This document shows, one piece after another, positions 35,673-44,827 of a stretch of DNA of 64,000 nucleotides. The number at the start of each line of letters is the position of its first letter. Position 1 is the first letter of the stretch. A program made the translations under genes and the position numbers. The notes below the pieces were generated by a model. That model searched no databases. It was given only the letters and a program-made list of their open reading frames with translations, and was not told the origin of the DNA. Location of the stretch: NCBI RefSeq assembly GCF_021608225.1, contig NZ_JAKIJS010000001.1:1240001-1304000 (forward strand), given 5' to 3'. The DNA comes from Pseudalkalibacillus berkeleyi (GTDB lineage: Bacteria; Bacillota; Bacilli; Bacillales; Fictibacillaceae).

Positions 35673-36621
35673 ACCACAAATCATAGATTGTACAATCCGC
35701 GATGGCGGATTGGTCAATCTATGGAATTTCAGCTTAGAATTCGTAAATAAACTCTATAATGCACTAAACGAAGCTGGAGTAGAATATATGGAGATTGGAT
35801 ATAAAAATGCAAAAGATCTTGTAAATCATGATGATGCAGGACCTTGGCGTTTTTGTGAAGAATCAATCATCAGGTCAGCGGTACCTACGAAGAAGGAAAC
35901 AAAACTATCTGTAATGGTAGATATAGGGAGATTCCGTTTAGGTGATTTCCTCAAACAAAAGGAAAGTCATATTGATATGGTTCGGGTTGCTTGTTATGAA
36001 TCTCAAATGAAAGAAGCCATTGGAGCAGTTAATGAATTTCATAAATTGGGTTATGAAACTTGCTTGAATATTATGGCCATATCAACAACTAATCTGAGTC
36101 ATTTAAAAGATGAGTTAAATCAAATCAATGAAAGCTATGTAGATACTGTCTATATTGTTGATTCTTTCGGGAGTTTATATATGGATGATATCAGTTTGAT
36201 CAGTTCAGTTTATCAGGAGTACTTACCCACTAAACAGATCGGTATTCATGCCCACAATAATTTGCAACTTGCATTTGCCAATACTATTACTGGTCATCAG
36301 TCAGGATGTTCTCTGTTAGACAGTACTGTTAATGGGATGGGTCGTGCTGCAGGAAATTGTCCGACCGAGCTTCTAATTGGATACTTAAAGCCTGACTATA
36401 AATTAGCACCTATTTTTAAAGCCATTGAGGAACTTTTGATACCGTTAAAAGAAACAGAAGAGTGGGGCTATCAAGTTCCATATGCAATTTCGGGTCAATT
36501 GAATGAACATCCAAGAGAAGCGATTACACTTCGCAATAGTGAAAAGAAAGATCGGTATGTATCGTTTTATGAGAAAAGAACTGCAAGTAATAAAATAGAA
36601 TGTCATGCAGTTAATAGTTGA
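35650..36621 (+). CDS. HMGL/DmpG-type aldolase-domain protein inside the trp locus
   Basis: A 323-residue TIM-barrel protein of the pyruvate carboxyltransferase superfamily, which includes HMG-CoA lyase, homocitrate synthase and 4-hydroxy-2-oxovalerate aldolase. The metal-site elements are DCTIRDGGL near the start and GIHAHNNLQLAFANT (HxH) near 200; GMGRAAGNCPTEL follows. The likely start is GTG 35650 behind a weak TAAAGG, overlapping trpA. It is not a known tryptophan enzyme; its place in a TRAP-controlled unit suggests a related aromatic or chorismate-derived role, which is inference. Confidence 0.75.
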   Translation: MSNISTVKPQIIDCTIRDGGLVNLWNFSLEFVNKLYNALNEAGVEYMEIGYKNAKDLVNHDDAGPWRFCEESIIRSAVPTKKETKLSVMVDIGRFRLGDFLKQKESHIDMVRVACYESQMKEAIGAVNEFHKLGYETCLNIMAISTTNLSHLKDELNQINESYVDTVYIVDSFGSLYMDDISLISSVYQEYLPTKQIGIHAHNNLQLAFANTITGHQSGCSLLDSTVNGMGRAAGNCPTELLIGYLKPDYKLAPIFKAIEELLIPLKETEEWGYQVPYAISGQLNEHPREAITLRNSEKKDRYVSFYEKRTASNKIECHAVNS

Positions 36622-36696
36622 GACAGAGTAGAGTAGAGACAGGTATAAGATGAGTTTAGAAAACCTCCTTATATATCCTCGTCTCCATTGAGGAGG
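36615..36696 (+). promoter_or_regulatory. second TRAP-like triplet array and ribosome-site hairpin before trpEG
   Basis: NAG triplets occur at 36615 (TAG), 36620, 36626, 36631 and 36636 (all GAG), 36640 (CAG), 36647 (AAG), 36652 (GAG) and 36657 (TAG), about 5-6 nt apart. Then CCTCCT (36664-36669) is complementary to AGGAGG (36691-36696), the trpEG ribosome binding site; CTCC (36683-36686) also pairs with it. The array abuts the anti-ribosome-site strand, so translational control by TRAP is likely; direction of the effect is inferred by analogy with trpE and trpG of B. subtilis. Confidence 0.8.
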
Positions 36697-36701
36697 ACAC
36701 G

Positions 36702-38879
36702 ATGCAAAACCTAAACCAATTAATGAATGATCAAGTTAACACGGAGTACGTGAGTACCGGTGGAATTGAAATATATAGAACAAAGAAAATGATTGATGGA
36801 AACACTGCAACTGATCACATTCGACAGCACATTGACCATTGTAGAGGAGCACTATATTCGAGTCGGTACGAATATCCTGGTCGATATTCGAGATGGGATG
36901 TTGGTTTCATACACCCGCCATTAGTCATTCTTGCAAAAGAAAGACAGTTTACATTTGAATCATTAAACGCACGAGGTGATATTCTCATAACAGCCATTTA
37001 TGATTATTTATCAGGACATCCAGATATTGATTCATTGGAACTTATTGATTCTAAAATGAACGGAGAAATCATCCAATCAAATACTGTTTTTCCTGAAGAG
37101 GAGCGAAGTCAACAACCCTCCATATTCACAGTGATTCGAGCAGTGAGAAGTTTATTTGAATCAGAAGAGGACTCTTTTTTAGGACTGTATGGTGCTTTCG
37201 GATATGATTTAATTTTACAATTCGAATCTATAGAAAAAACGCTTGAAAGAGATAATGAATCATCAGATTTAGTCTTATATTTACCAGATGAAATTGTCGT
37301 AGTCGATCATCAAGCCAATCAAGCATATCAATTATCGTATGATTTCCGATACAAACAAAAACATACGAAACCGTATGAAAGATTGACTGATGAAATGAAG
37401 AGAGATTATACCTCTCCTTCTACAATCAAAAAATACGAACCTGGTAGGTATACGAATCTCGTTCACCAAGCCCGCAATGAATTTAAAGCAGGGAATATGT
37501 TCGAAGTTGTACCATCGCAGACATTGTATGAGTCGTGTGTATCACAGCCCTCAGAGGTCTTTGATCGATTACAAGAAATTAACCCAAGTCCATATGGGTT
37601 CATTATAAATCTAGGAGATGAACATTTAGTAGGTTCTTCTCCTGAGATGTATGTGAGAGTTGAAGGTACTCGGGTTGAAACGTGTCCCATATCTGGAACA
37701 ATAAAACGTGGATCTAATGCAATAGAAGATGCTGAACAAATCCGTAAACTTCTCAATTCAAAAAAAGATGAAGAAGAACTTACTATGTGTACAGATGTAG
37801 ATCGAAATGATAAATCACGAATTTGTATTCCTGGATCTGTTAATGTTGTTGGAAGAAGACAGATCGAAATGTACTCCCATCTTATTCATACGGTTGATCA
37901 CGTTGAGGGATATTTGAGGCCAGAGTATGATGCACTTGACGCTTTTCTGACTCATATGTGGGCTGTTACAGTGACAGGTGCTCCGAAAAAGGCTGCGATT
38001 AAATGGATTGAAGATCATGAGGACACCCCTCGGGGGTGGTACGGAGGAGCTGTAGGTTGGTACAGCTTCAATGGAGATCTAAACACTGGACTCACATTGA
38101 GAACAATCCGTTTAAAAGAAGACGTCGCAGAGGTCAGGGTTGGTGCTACGCTTCTATATGATTCAATCCCAGAAGATGAAGAAGAAGAGACATTAACGAA
38201 AGCAGCAGGTCTTCGAAAGGCAATATTAGAGACCGATGTGAAGAGTGAACAAAACACACTCAACAAAGTTGGAATAAATAAGAAAATCTTAATCGTTGAT
38301 CATGAGGATTCATTCGTCCATACGCTAGGGAATTACTTTAAACAAACCGGCGCGAATGTCATCACCATGAGAGCAGAAGGAGCAAAGAAATCGTTAATAA
38401 AGGAGAGATATGACCTAGTCGTACTATCACCAGGACCGGGTAGACCTGAACAGTTTGGAATGAATCAAATTATTGAGCTAGCCCTTCGAAAAGAGATTCC
38501 TATGTTCGGTGTTTGTTTAGGCTTCCAAGGAATCGTTGAGTATTTCGACGGACAATTAGGCTTACTGGACTATCCACAACATGGTAAAACAACAGAAATT
38601 ACACAAAATGAAGAGAATCAATTATTCAATGGACTCCCTGAAAAATTTAGTGCAAGCCGATACCATTCTATTTATGCTGAAACAATCCCAGATTCACTTG
38701 TCATTACAGGTATGTCTCACGATCAGATCGTCATGGCAGTTGAACATGAAGACCACCCTATATATGGCGTGCAGTTTCATCCTGAATCTATTGTAAGTTC
38801 CAAAAACAACATAGGACTACAAATCATTTTCAACGTCATGAATGCAATTGAAACCAACTCTAAAAAAATTAAAGTTTAA
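36702..38879 (+). CDS. trpEG: fused anthranilate synthase TrpE-TrpG
   Basis: A 725-residue bifunctional enzyme. Residues 1-510 are TrpE-like, with GALYSSRYEYPGRYSRWDVGF near 50, ETCPISGTIKRG near 325 and the ELTMCTDVDRND and GAPKKAA motifs. Residues 525-725 form a class I glutamine amidotransferase with nucleophile C in MFGVCLGFQGI and H, E in GVQFHPES. The fusion and the YEYPGRY segment are typical of alpha-proteobacteria; Bacillus normally has separate trpE and trpG (pabA). It therefore converts chorismate plus glutamine to anthranilate and fills the gap left by the absent trpE. Transfer is likely. Confidence 0.92.
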   Translation: MQNLNQLMNDQVNTEYVSTGGIEIYRTKKMIDGNTATDHIRQHIDHCRGALYSSRYEYPGRYSRWDVGFIHPPLVILAKERQFTFESLNARGDILITAIYDYLSGHPDIDSLELIDSKMNGEIIQSNTVFPEEERSQQPSIFTVIRAVRSLFESEEDSFLGLYGAFGYDLILQFESIEKTLERDNESSDLVLYLPDEIVVVDHQANQAYQLSYDFRYKQKHTKPYERLTDEMKRDYTSPSTIKKYEPGRYTNLVHQARNEFKAGNMFEVVPSQTLYESCVSQPSEVFDRLQEINPSPYGFIINLGDEHLVGSSPEMYVRVEGTRVETCPISGTIKRGSNAIEDAEQIRKLLNSKKDEEELTMCTDVDRNDKSRICIPGSVNVVGRRQIEMYSHLIHTVDHVEGYLRPEYDALDAFLTHMWAVTVTGAPKKAAIKWIEDHEDTPRGWYGGAVGWYSFNGDLNTGLTLRTIRLKEDVAEVRVGATLLYDSIPEDEEEETLTKAAGLRKAILETDVKSEQNTLNKVGINKKILIVDHEDSFVHTLGNYFKQTGANVITMRAEGAKKSLIKERYDLVVLSPGPGRPEQFGMNQIIELALRKEIPMFGVCLGFQGIVEYFDGQLGLLDYPQHGKTTEITQNEENQLFNGLPEKFSASRYHSIYAETIPDSLVITGMSHDQIVMAVEHEDHPIYGVQFHPESIVSSKNNIGLQIIFNVMNAIETNSKKIKV

Positions 38880-38888
38880 TGTATTTGA

Positions 38889-38927
38889 AAGGATGGCTCA
38901 GGACTTTTAGGGTCATCCTTATTTCAA
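38889..38927 (+). terminator. weak terminator after trpEG
   Basis: AAGGATG / CATCCTT 7-bp stem with a long loop and a short AT-rich tail. Confidence 0.5.
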
Positions 38928-39032
38928 TTAAAACTACAACTATGCATATAAATCAATCATATTAAGAGGATTAATGTGATCTTTATAGAATTTTTATGAA
39001 AGCGAGATGATTACCGAATAGGAGGATGAAGT

Positions 39033-39278
39033 ATGAAGAAAGGACTCATTTCTATCATTACCGGCATCATTTTAGGAGGACTCATTTCTTATTTCATGTT
39101 AGATAACTCAGGCTGGACTTATTTATATTCTGACGGAAATGCCGGCAAAACGGTCAATGAAATAGACATAGACTTGTTGTTTGATAGCTTGCTGATCATC
39201 GGAGGTTTGTCATCGTTTATTTATGTAGTGTGGTCAATGGTTGAAAAGAGTATAGAAAGAAGGTCGATTAAATCCTAA
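39033..39278 (+). CDS. small membrane protein, 81 residues
   Basis: Two hydrophobic segments (about 4-22, GLISIITGIILGGLISYFM, and about 50-68, LLFDSLLIIGGLSSFIYVVW) flank a polar loop, with a basic tail. TAGGAGG stands 7 bases before the ATG. No family is recognised. It precedes an amidohydrolase gene by 28 bases and could be its operon partner. Confidence 0.6.
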   Translation: MKKGLISIITGIILGGLISYFMLDNSGWTYLYSDGNAGKTVNEIDIDLLFDSLLIIGGLSSFIYVVWSMVEKSIERRSIKS

Positions 39279-39306
39279 TAATCTTCTTGAATTATGGGGA
39301 GTAAGT

Positions 39307-40440
39307 ATGAAGAGATTTCTTTTTTTTATTTTCATTGGTTTTGCTGTACTCATATACATCGTTACAATTAAAGGGAGTCATATTCAAATCCAATCAGATC
39401 TACAATATAACCCCGATTCTGAAATGATAAACAAAGTTAATGCAATGAGAGAATCTAATGATGGAAATGATCCTCTTTATGTAATCTATAATGAACTTCC
39501 AGTTATTGATATACATAATCATGATGCAAGTCTATTAGATACTACTGAAAAACGAACAAATGAACACGCTAGGTCTTTAATAGAAATTTGGGAGAAATTT
39601 GGCATTGATCGGACTGTCCTTTTCGGTAATGTTTCTGAACCAAGTGCCGTCCAAACTGACAAATTATCATGGAAATACTACGAAGAGTATCCAAACCTCA
39701 TTTATCCTTCATTTGCGGGAATTCCATTGGATGAAAAACAAAACGGTGCAAAGATCGTTAAGGAAAAACTAGAACGAGGCTATATGAATATGGGTGAAAT
39801 TTATGTAGCATCAACTTTCTCAAACAATACAAATCTTAGTTGGAAAGGTGAACATCCTTATTGGGGTGAATTACCTGAAATTTATGAAGTGACAGCGGAA
39901 TATAAAGTACCTATTTTACTTCATATTGATCCTCCTAGGGGAAAGAACATTACTTACTTAAAAAAGGCGCTTATGAATCATCCAGATACCATTTTCATCT
40001 TCGCCCATGGAAATGTATACAACACGCCATCGAATATGAAAGCACTACTTAAACAACATGACAATGTTTATTTTGATTTTTTCCCAGGATTTACTGCTTA
40101 TCATCCTAAGAGCAAACACAGTTTACTTGATTTCGTCCCATTAATAGAAGCTTATCCAGATCGATTCTTCGTTGGATCAGATTCAGGATATGAAATTGGT
40201 TTAGAAAAGTCATACCTAGCAATTTATGAATTAATAGACTTGCTAACTCCTGAAACAGCAGTGAAAGTAGCGTACCAAAATTATGAGCGATTCATTGAAC
40301 AACAACCACCAACTTCGTATCAAAAAATGAAAATAAAAGAATTAACAACCCAATTGAAACTCAAAACCAAAAGTTATCGATTGAATAAAAGACGTGCAAA
40401 TGAACTAATATTTAAGCTTACAAAAGAAGTAGGACATTAA
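39307..40440 (+). CDS. membrane-anchored amidohydrolase family protein
   Basis: A 377-residue protein with an N-terminal transmembrane anchor (about 3-22) and an outward-facing TIM-barrel of the amidohydrolase-2 type. Metal-site residues appear in order: HxH in VIDIHNHDA (about 72), H in PILLHIDPP (about 208), H in IFAHGNVYN (about 240) and D in FVGSDSGYE (about 296). The substrate is unknown. GGGGAG precedes the ATG. The C-terminal 40 residues are basic and helical. Confidence 0.7.
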   Translation: MKRFLFFIFIGFAVLIYIVTIKGSHIQIQSDLQYNPDSEMINKVNAMRESNDGNDPLYVIYNELPVIDIHNHDASLLDTTEKRTNEHARSLIEIWEKFGIDRTVLFGNVSEPSAVQTDKLSWKYYEEYPNLIYPSFAGIPLDEKQNGAKIVKEKLERGYMNMGEIYVASTFSNNTNLSWKGEHPYWGELPEIYEVTAEYKVPILLHIDPPRGKNITYLKKALMNHPDTIFIFAHGNVYNTPSNMKALLKQHDNVYFDFFPGFTAYHPKSKHSLLDFVPLIEAYPDRFFVGSDSGYEIGLEKSYLAIYELIDLLTPETAVKVAYQNYERFIEQQPPTSYQKMKIKELTTQLKLKTKSYRLNKRRANELIFKLTKEVGH

Positions 40441-40551
40441 ACTTGTTTTGGTAAAATCACATTAAATTCACGTTTGTTACAATTGGCATAACACTCATTA
40501 TAGCGTCCTTATTATATAAGAACAACAATACATAAAGGAAGGTCTCATGTT

Positions 40552-40887
40552 TTGAAACCATTTACAGAAAACGTTGTGAAAATCATCAGTAGTATTCCTG
40601 CTGGTCGAGTGATGACTTATGGTCAGATTGCTAAGCTTGCTGGCAGCCCTAGAGGTGCTCGTCAAGTTGTGAGAGTCCTCCATACGATGAGTCAAGCACA
40701 TCAATTACCTTGGCACAGGGTCATTAATTCAAAAGGCGCAATATCTATAAAAGATGATCAACAAAATGATATTCAAAGGAAACTGTTGCAAAAAGAAGGG
40801 ATCATAGTTGATACGTCTAACACAATTGACCTTAACACATATCAACATCATCCAAATGAAATAGATGATGATGTTAACCTCATATAA
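40552..40887 (+). CDS. alkyltransferase-like protein (ATL)
   Basis: A 111-residue homologue of the C-terminal domain of O6-alkylguanine-DNA alkyltransferase. The active-site motif PCHRV reads PWHRVINSKG, with Trp in place of the acceptor Cys, which defines the non-catalytic ATL group that marks alkylated bases for excision repair. The HTH with YGQIAKLAGSPRGARQVV is intact. The start is TTG 40552 because an ATG just upstream runs into a stop. Confidence 0.85.
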   Translation: MKPFTENVVKIISSIPAGRVMTYGQIAKLAGSPRGARQVVRVLHTMSQAHQLPWHRVINSKGAISIKDDQQNDIQRKLLQKEGIIVDTSNTIDLNTYQHHPNEIDDDVNLI

Positions 40888-41005
40888 TTAATGAGGACAT
40901 ATTCTTATTAGATTAGGCAATTAGACCAATTTATCTGATAGGATGTTTTAGGTTTCTTTAAATCGTGAAGAGATTTGTAACAAATTCTTTGCGAGGGGGA
41001 GACCG

Positions 41006-41617
41006 ATGAAACGTTGGATGGTTTACACCGTTTTATTCATTGTTTTACTTGCTTTAGTTGCTTGTAGTTCAGAAGAAAGCAAAGAGTCAAAATCCGATAA
41101 TGGTGAAGAAAACCCTACCTTAAGCGGTAATGAACATGAGGGAAATACGAAAGACCAAGTTGTACCACTTTCCATCACACTAAAAAATAATAAAGGCGAA
41201 AAGATAGGTACTGCTGACTTCGAACAACAATTTGAAGGCGTTAAAATTACAGTTAAGGCTTCCAATCTGACTCCAGGGGAACATGGTTTCCACATTCATG
41301 AAAAGGGTGCATGTAAGGAACCGGACTTCAAATCAGCCGGGGGTCATTTTAATCCGACAGATGCTAGTCACGGTACAGATCATGATAAAGGTCCTCATGC
41401 TGGTGACCTGCCGAACTTGAATGTTAACGATGATGGAATGGTTCAAGAGGAAGTATTAGCAGAAAAAGTTACTTTAAAAAGCGGTGAAGCAAATTCTCTC
41501 ATTAATGAACAAGGAACTGCCCTTGTCATTCATGAAGGTGAGGATGATAAGACATCCCAACCTTCGGGTGATGCAGGGAAGAGGGTTTCATGTGGTGTCA
41601 TAAGTGAACAACAGTAA
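41006..41617 (+). CDS. Cu/Zn superoxide dismutase-like lipoprotein
   Basis: A 203-residue exported lipoprotein (signal peptide ending ALVACSSEE, C about residue 20), followed by an acidic linker and a SOD_Cu domain. Copper and zinc ligands are visible: HIH in HGFHIHEKGAC, H in AGGHFNPT, H..H..D in HGTDHDKGPHAGDLPN, and H in LVIHEGEDD; the disulfide partner is RVSCGVI. It resembles YojM of Bacillus subtilis, but unlike some Bacillus homologues the ligands look complete. Confidence 0.85.
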   Translation: MKRWMVYTVLFIVLLALVACSSEESKESKSDNGEENPTLSGNEHEGNTKDQVVPLSITLKNNKGEKIGTADFEQQFEGVKITVKASNLTPGEHGFHIHEKGACKEPDFKSAGGHFNPTDASHGTDHDKGPHAGDLPNLNVNDDGMVQEEVLAEKVTLKSGEANSLINEQGTALVIHEGEDDKTSQPSGDAGKRVSCGVISEQQ

Positions 41618-41625
41618 ATACGACT

Positions 41626-41663
41626 AACGCTCCAGGTCTGTAACATTTCTGGAGCGTTTATTT
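41626..41663 (+). terminator. Rho-independent terminator
   Basis: AACGCTCCAG (41626-41635) / CTGGAGCGTT (41649-41658), then TATTTAA. Confidence 0.82.
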
Positions 41664-41751
41664 AATATCAAAGGACATATTAATGAAACTGGATACATAC
41701 AATGGCATGACTCACCTTTTTTCACATTTTAATGGAAAGGGGGTTAGGAGC

Positions 41752-41940
41752 ATGCAGGGAAATATTTTCACTTACTTTGCCGCAATGTTCGCAGGATATT
41801 TGTTAGTGCAAGTGTCTTTGGCTGATTCGTTTTTATCAAGTATTGATTCTGCAGTTGATATCATTGGTATCATAACCGTTATTGTATTTGCAGCTGTTCT
41901 AATATTTAAAGGCGTAAAACAATTGATTCACAAATCTTAA
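41752..41940 (+). CDS. small membrane protein, 62 residues
   Basis: MQGNIFTYFAAMFAGYLLVQ opens the protein; two hydrophobic segments cover most of it, ending in a basic KGVKQLIHKS tail. ATG 41752 follows AAAGGGGG at 41738-41745. The reading from 41683 has no ribosome binding site. No family is recognised. Confidence 0.5.
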   Translation: MQGNIFTYFAAMFAGYLLVQVSLADSFLSSIDSAVDIIGIITVIVFAAVLIFKGVKQLIHKS

Positions 41941-41944
41941 CTGT

Positions 41945-41983
41945 AGGCGAGTGGCCCATGAGCGAGTGGGTCACTCGCCTTTT
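41945..41983 (+). terminator. Rho-independent terminator
   Basis: AGGCGAGTG (41945-41953) / CACTCGCCT (41972-41980), then TTTC. Confidence 0.82.
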
Positions 41984-42130
41984 CAAATCGTAGTGAAGTC
42001 ATTTATTAAGAATAAGTTTCTAAGACCCCGCCTAATCAAATAGGACCTATCATGTGTACATTCATTGTTTGACAGTTACAATAACGATATAACGAATATA
42101 ATTGTCAGAAAAGAATTGAGGAGAACAAGC

Positions 42131-42892
42131 ATGTGTGTCTTATATTTCGCTTACAAAGTACACCCTAAATATCCATTAATCTTAGCAGCTAATCGTGATG
42201 AATTCTATGAACGACCAACAGCTCCTATCCATTTTTGGGAAGATCATCCTGACATTTTAGCTGGTCGTGACTTACGGGAGAAAGGGACATGGATGGGAGT
42301 TAATACACAAGGTCGTATCGCAGCATTAACGAACTTCCGAGATCCAAATGAGTGGACTAACCATAAAATTTCAAGAGGAAAAATTGTTAGGGAATTTTTG
42401 AACAGTGAAATCGATCCATTCACCTTTCTAAAACAATTACAATCAACACGCTCTGATTACCGCGGCTTCAACATCATTGTTGGAACTACCCAAGGGCTTT
42501 ATTACTATTCAAATGTCCAAAATGAAATTACAGAAATCGTCCCTGGCATTCACGGTCTCAGTAACCATTTCCTAAATACAACATGGCCAAAAGTCGAAAA
42601 GGGAAAGCATGACATGTCCTTATGTATAGCCAAAGAATCTCCGATAGATCATGAATGTTTATTCGAAATCCTTGCTAATCGTGATCGTCCTGAGATTCAG
42701 CACCTACCAAACACAGGAATTGGTCTAGAGTGGGAAGAGAAACTATCATCTATTTTTATTGATACAAATACTTATGGTACTCGTTCTTCTTCAGTATTGA
42801 CTATGAGTTCAGAAGATCATGTAGATTTCGTTGAAAAAAGTATAATTGATGGTAAAGTAAATAATACTCATTTTTCATTTTCAATAAAGTAA
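42131..42892 (+). CDS. NRDE family protein (TANGO2-like)
   Basis: A 253-residue cytoplasmic protein of the NRDE family, named for the AANRDEFYERPTAP motif present at about residues 22-35. The N-terminal MCVLYFAY, with Cys at position 2, is the conserved start. Members relate to eukaryotic TANGO2 and have been linked to haem and acyl-CoA handling; the bacterial role is unclear. AGGAG precedes the ATG at 42131. Confidence 0.85.
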   Translation: MCVLYFAYKVHPKYPLILAANRDEFYERPTAPIHFWEDHPDILAGRDLREKGTWMGVNTQGRIAALTNFRDPNEWTNHKISRGKIVREFLNSEIDPFTFLKQLQSTRSDYRGFNIIVGTTQGLYYYSNVQNEITEIVPGIHGLSNHFLNTTWPKVEKGKHDMSLCIAKESPIDHECLFEILANRDRPEIQHLPNTGIGLEWEEKLSSIFIDTNTYGTRSSSVLTMSSEDHVDFVEKSIIDGKVNNTHFSFSIK

Positions 42893-42970
42893 ACAAAGGA
42901 TCGTACATGTATATCCCTCTATTGACATACATAAGTAAGAAAGGATTCATCGTCAGGAGGGAAATTTCTG

Positions 42971-44554
42971 ATGAAACTAACGCCATTTATTAATGCTCTT
43001 CCCTTACCTAAAGTCCTTAAGCCATTGTTTATAAAAAATGGTATCGCATATTATGAAGTGAAAATGAAACAAGTCTATCAAAAACTCCATAAAGAATTGC
43101 CTGAAACCGTTGTTTGGGGCTATCAAGGTACCTTCCCCGGACCGACTATAGAAGTAAGAAAGAATGATGCCATCTTCGTAAAGTGGATAAACAAACTTCC
43201 ACAACAATCTATATTACCCTTAGATCATACCGTTCATGGTGCAGGTTCTGACGTTCCAGATGTTCGTACAGTTGTGCATTTACACGGTGCACGAGTTCGT
43301 CCGGAAAGTGATGGATACCCAGATGCATGGTTCACTAAAGATTTCCATCAAGTAGGTCCGTTCTTCACTACAGAAACTTATGAGTATCCAAACAACATGG
43401 AAAGTACAATGCTTTGGTATCATGATCACGCGATCGGGATTACAAGATTAAATATCTATGCAGGACTAGCCGGGTTATATGTGATAAGAGACAAAAATGA
43501 GGAAAAGCTCAATATTCCAAAAGGTGAGTATGAGATTCCTTTACTCATACAGGATCGTTCATTTAATCCTGATGGGACACTGTATTATCCAGCAAAACCA
43601 GACGATGAAAAGACAACAATTTACCCTTCGGTTGTTCCAGAGTTTTTTGGCGAAACCATCCTAGTCAATGGAATGGTTTGGCCCTATTTACAAGTTGAAC
43701 CCAGAAAATATCGTTTGCGATTTGTGAATGGATCTAACTCAAGGTTTTACAGGGTATCACTCAGCACCAATCAATCTTTCTATCAAATTGGCACAGACGG
43801 TGGCTTCATTGAACATCCGGTTGAAGTCAAAGATTTCTTACTTTCACCAGGTGAAAGGATAGATGTGATTGTTGACTTTTCTACCTTTAAAGACAAAACC
43901 ATAATAATGGAAAATCGAGCTCCTACCCCTTTTCCGGATGGTCGCAGTCCAGACCCTAACACGACTGGTCGGATAATGGCATTCAAGGTTACAAAACGTC
44001 TGAAACAAAAAGACTTAACCATCATTCCATATCAATTAAACAAAATTAAGTTTTACAAAGAGAATCAATCATCTAGAACAAGATACTTATCGCTAATTCA
44101 TACGAAAGATCAATACAGTAGACCACTAATGTTATTAGATGATTTGCGATGGGATGATCCGATTACCGAAAACCCTAAGCTAGGTTCAATTGAAATTTGG
44201 AGTTTAATCAACATTTCTGATGATACTCACCCTATACACTTGCATCTCATACAATTTCAAATCCTAGATCGTCAACCTTTTGATGTTGAACATTTCAATG
44301 AGACCGGCGAAATTAAATATTCAGGCGAGAAGAGGGGACCGGAAATCACCGAGAGTGGATGGAAGGATATTGCGAATTCTCACCCAGGCGAAGTCACACG
44401 TATTATTGGTAAATTCAAACCCTATACCGGACGTTATGTTTGGCATTGTCACATGTTAGAGCACGAAGATCAAGAAATGATGAGACCTTATGAAGTCATC
44501 CAAAGGGACCGTTTCTTCAAAAGGCTTTTCCGTAAAATTCGCAAAAAGGAGTAG
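42971..44554 (+). CDS. CotA-like multicopper oxidase (spore coat laccase family)
   Basis: A 527-residue three-domain multicopper oxidase. All four copper motifs are intact: VHLHGARV (about 105), WYHDHAIGIT (about 150), HPIHLHLIQF (about 420) and VWHCHMLEHEDQEMM (about 490). It lacks a signal peptide, as does CotA of Bacillus subtilis, the outer spore-coat laccase/bilirubin oxidase. TCAGGAGGG stands 9 bases before the ATG. Confidence 0.88.
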   Translation: MKLTPFINALPLPKVLKPLFIKNGIAYYEVKMKQVYQKLHKELPETVVWGYQGTFPGPTIEVRKNDAIFVKWINKLPQQSILPLDHTVHGAGSDVPDVRTVVHLHGARVRPESDGYPDAWFTKDFHQVGPFFTTETYEYPNNMESTMLWYHDHAIGITRLNIYAGLAGLYVIRDKNEEKLNIPKGEYEIPLLIQDRSFNPDGTLYYPAKPDDEKTTIYPSVVPEFFGETILVNGMVWPYLQVEPRKYRLRFVNGSNSRFYRVSLSTNQSFYQIGTDGGFIEHPVEVKDFLLSPGERIDVIVDFSTFKDKTIIMENRAPTPFPDGRSPDPNTTGRIMAFKVTKRLKQKDLTIIPYQLNKIKFYKENQSSRTRYLSLIHTKDQYSRPLMLLDDLRWDDPITENPKLGSIEIWSLINISDDTHPIHLHLIQFQILDRQPFDVEHFNETGEIKYSGEKRGPEITESGWKDIANSHPGEVTRIIGKFKPYTGRYVWHCHMLEHEDQEMMRPYEVIQRDRFFKRLFRKIRKKE

Positions 44555-44827
44555 AGAGTCACCAATTTACCATCATCATCTATTTCATTTACATCCAAAA
44601 TTTATCAATAAATGTTTGAATTTTTCAAATTTTATAATAAAATAGAATTATAATGTTTAATAAAAAACCAGCTCTACACAAAACACTAGTGAATCAACCA
44701 CTTTCTAGCCTTCTACTTTTTATCCCTATCTGAAAGTCAGCATCAGACTTTACATCCCTTAATATAGTTAAAAGTAATTAGACAAATTTAAACTTGCACG
44801 ATTTTCGTAGAAAAGGAGAGGTGTCCA

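Noticed and set aside
40552-40887. Active O6-methylguanine-DNA methyltransferase
   Set aside because: The acceptor cysteine is replaced by tryptophan (PWHRV), so it is an alkyltransferase-like protein.
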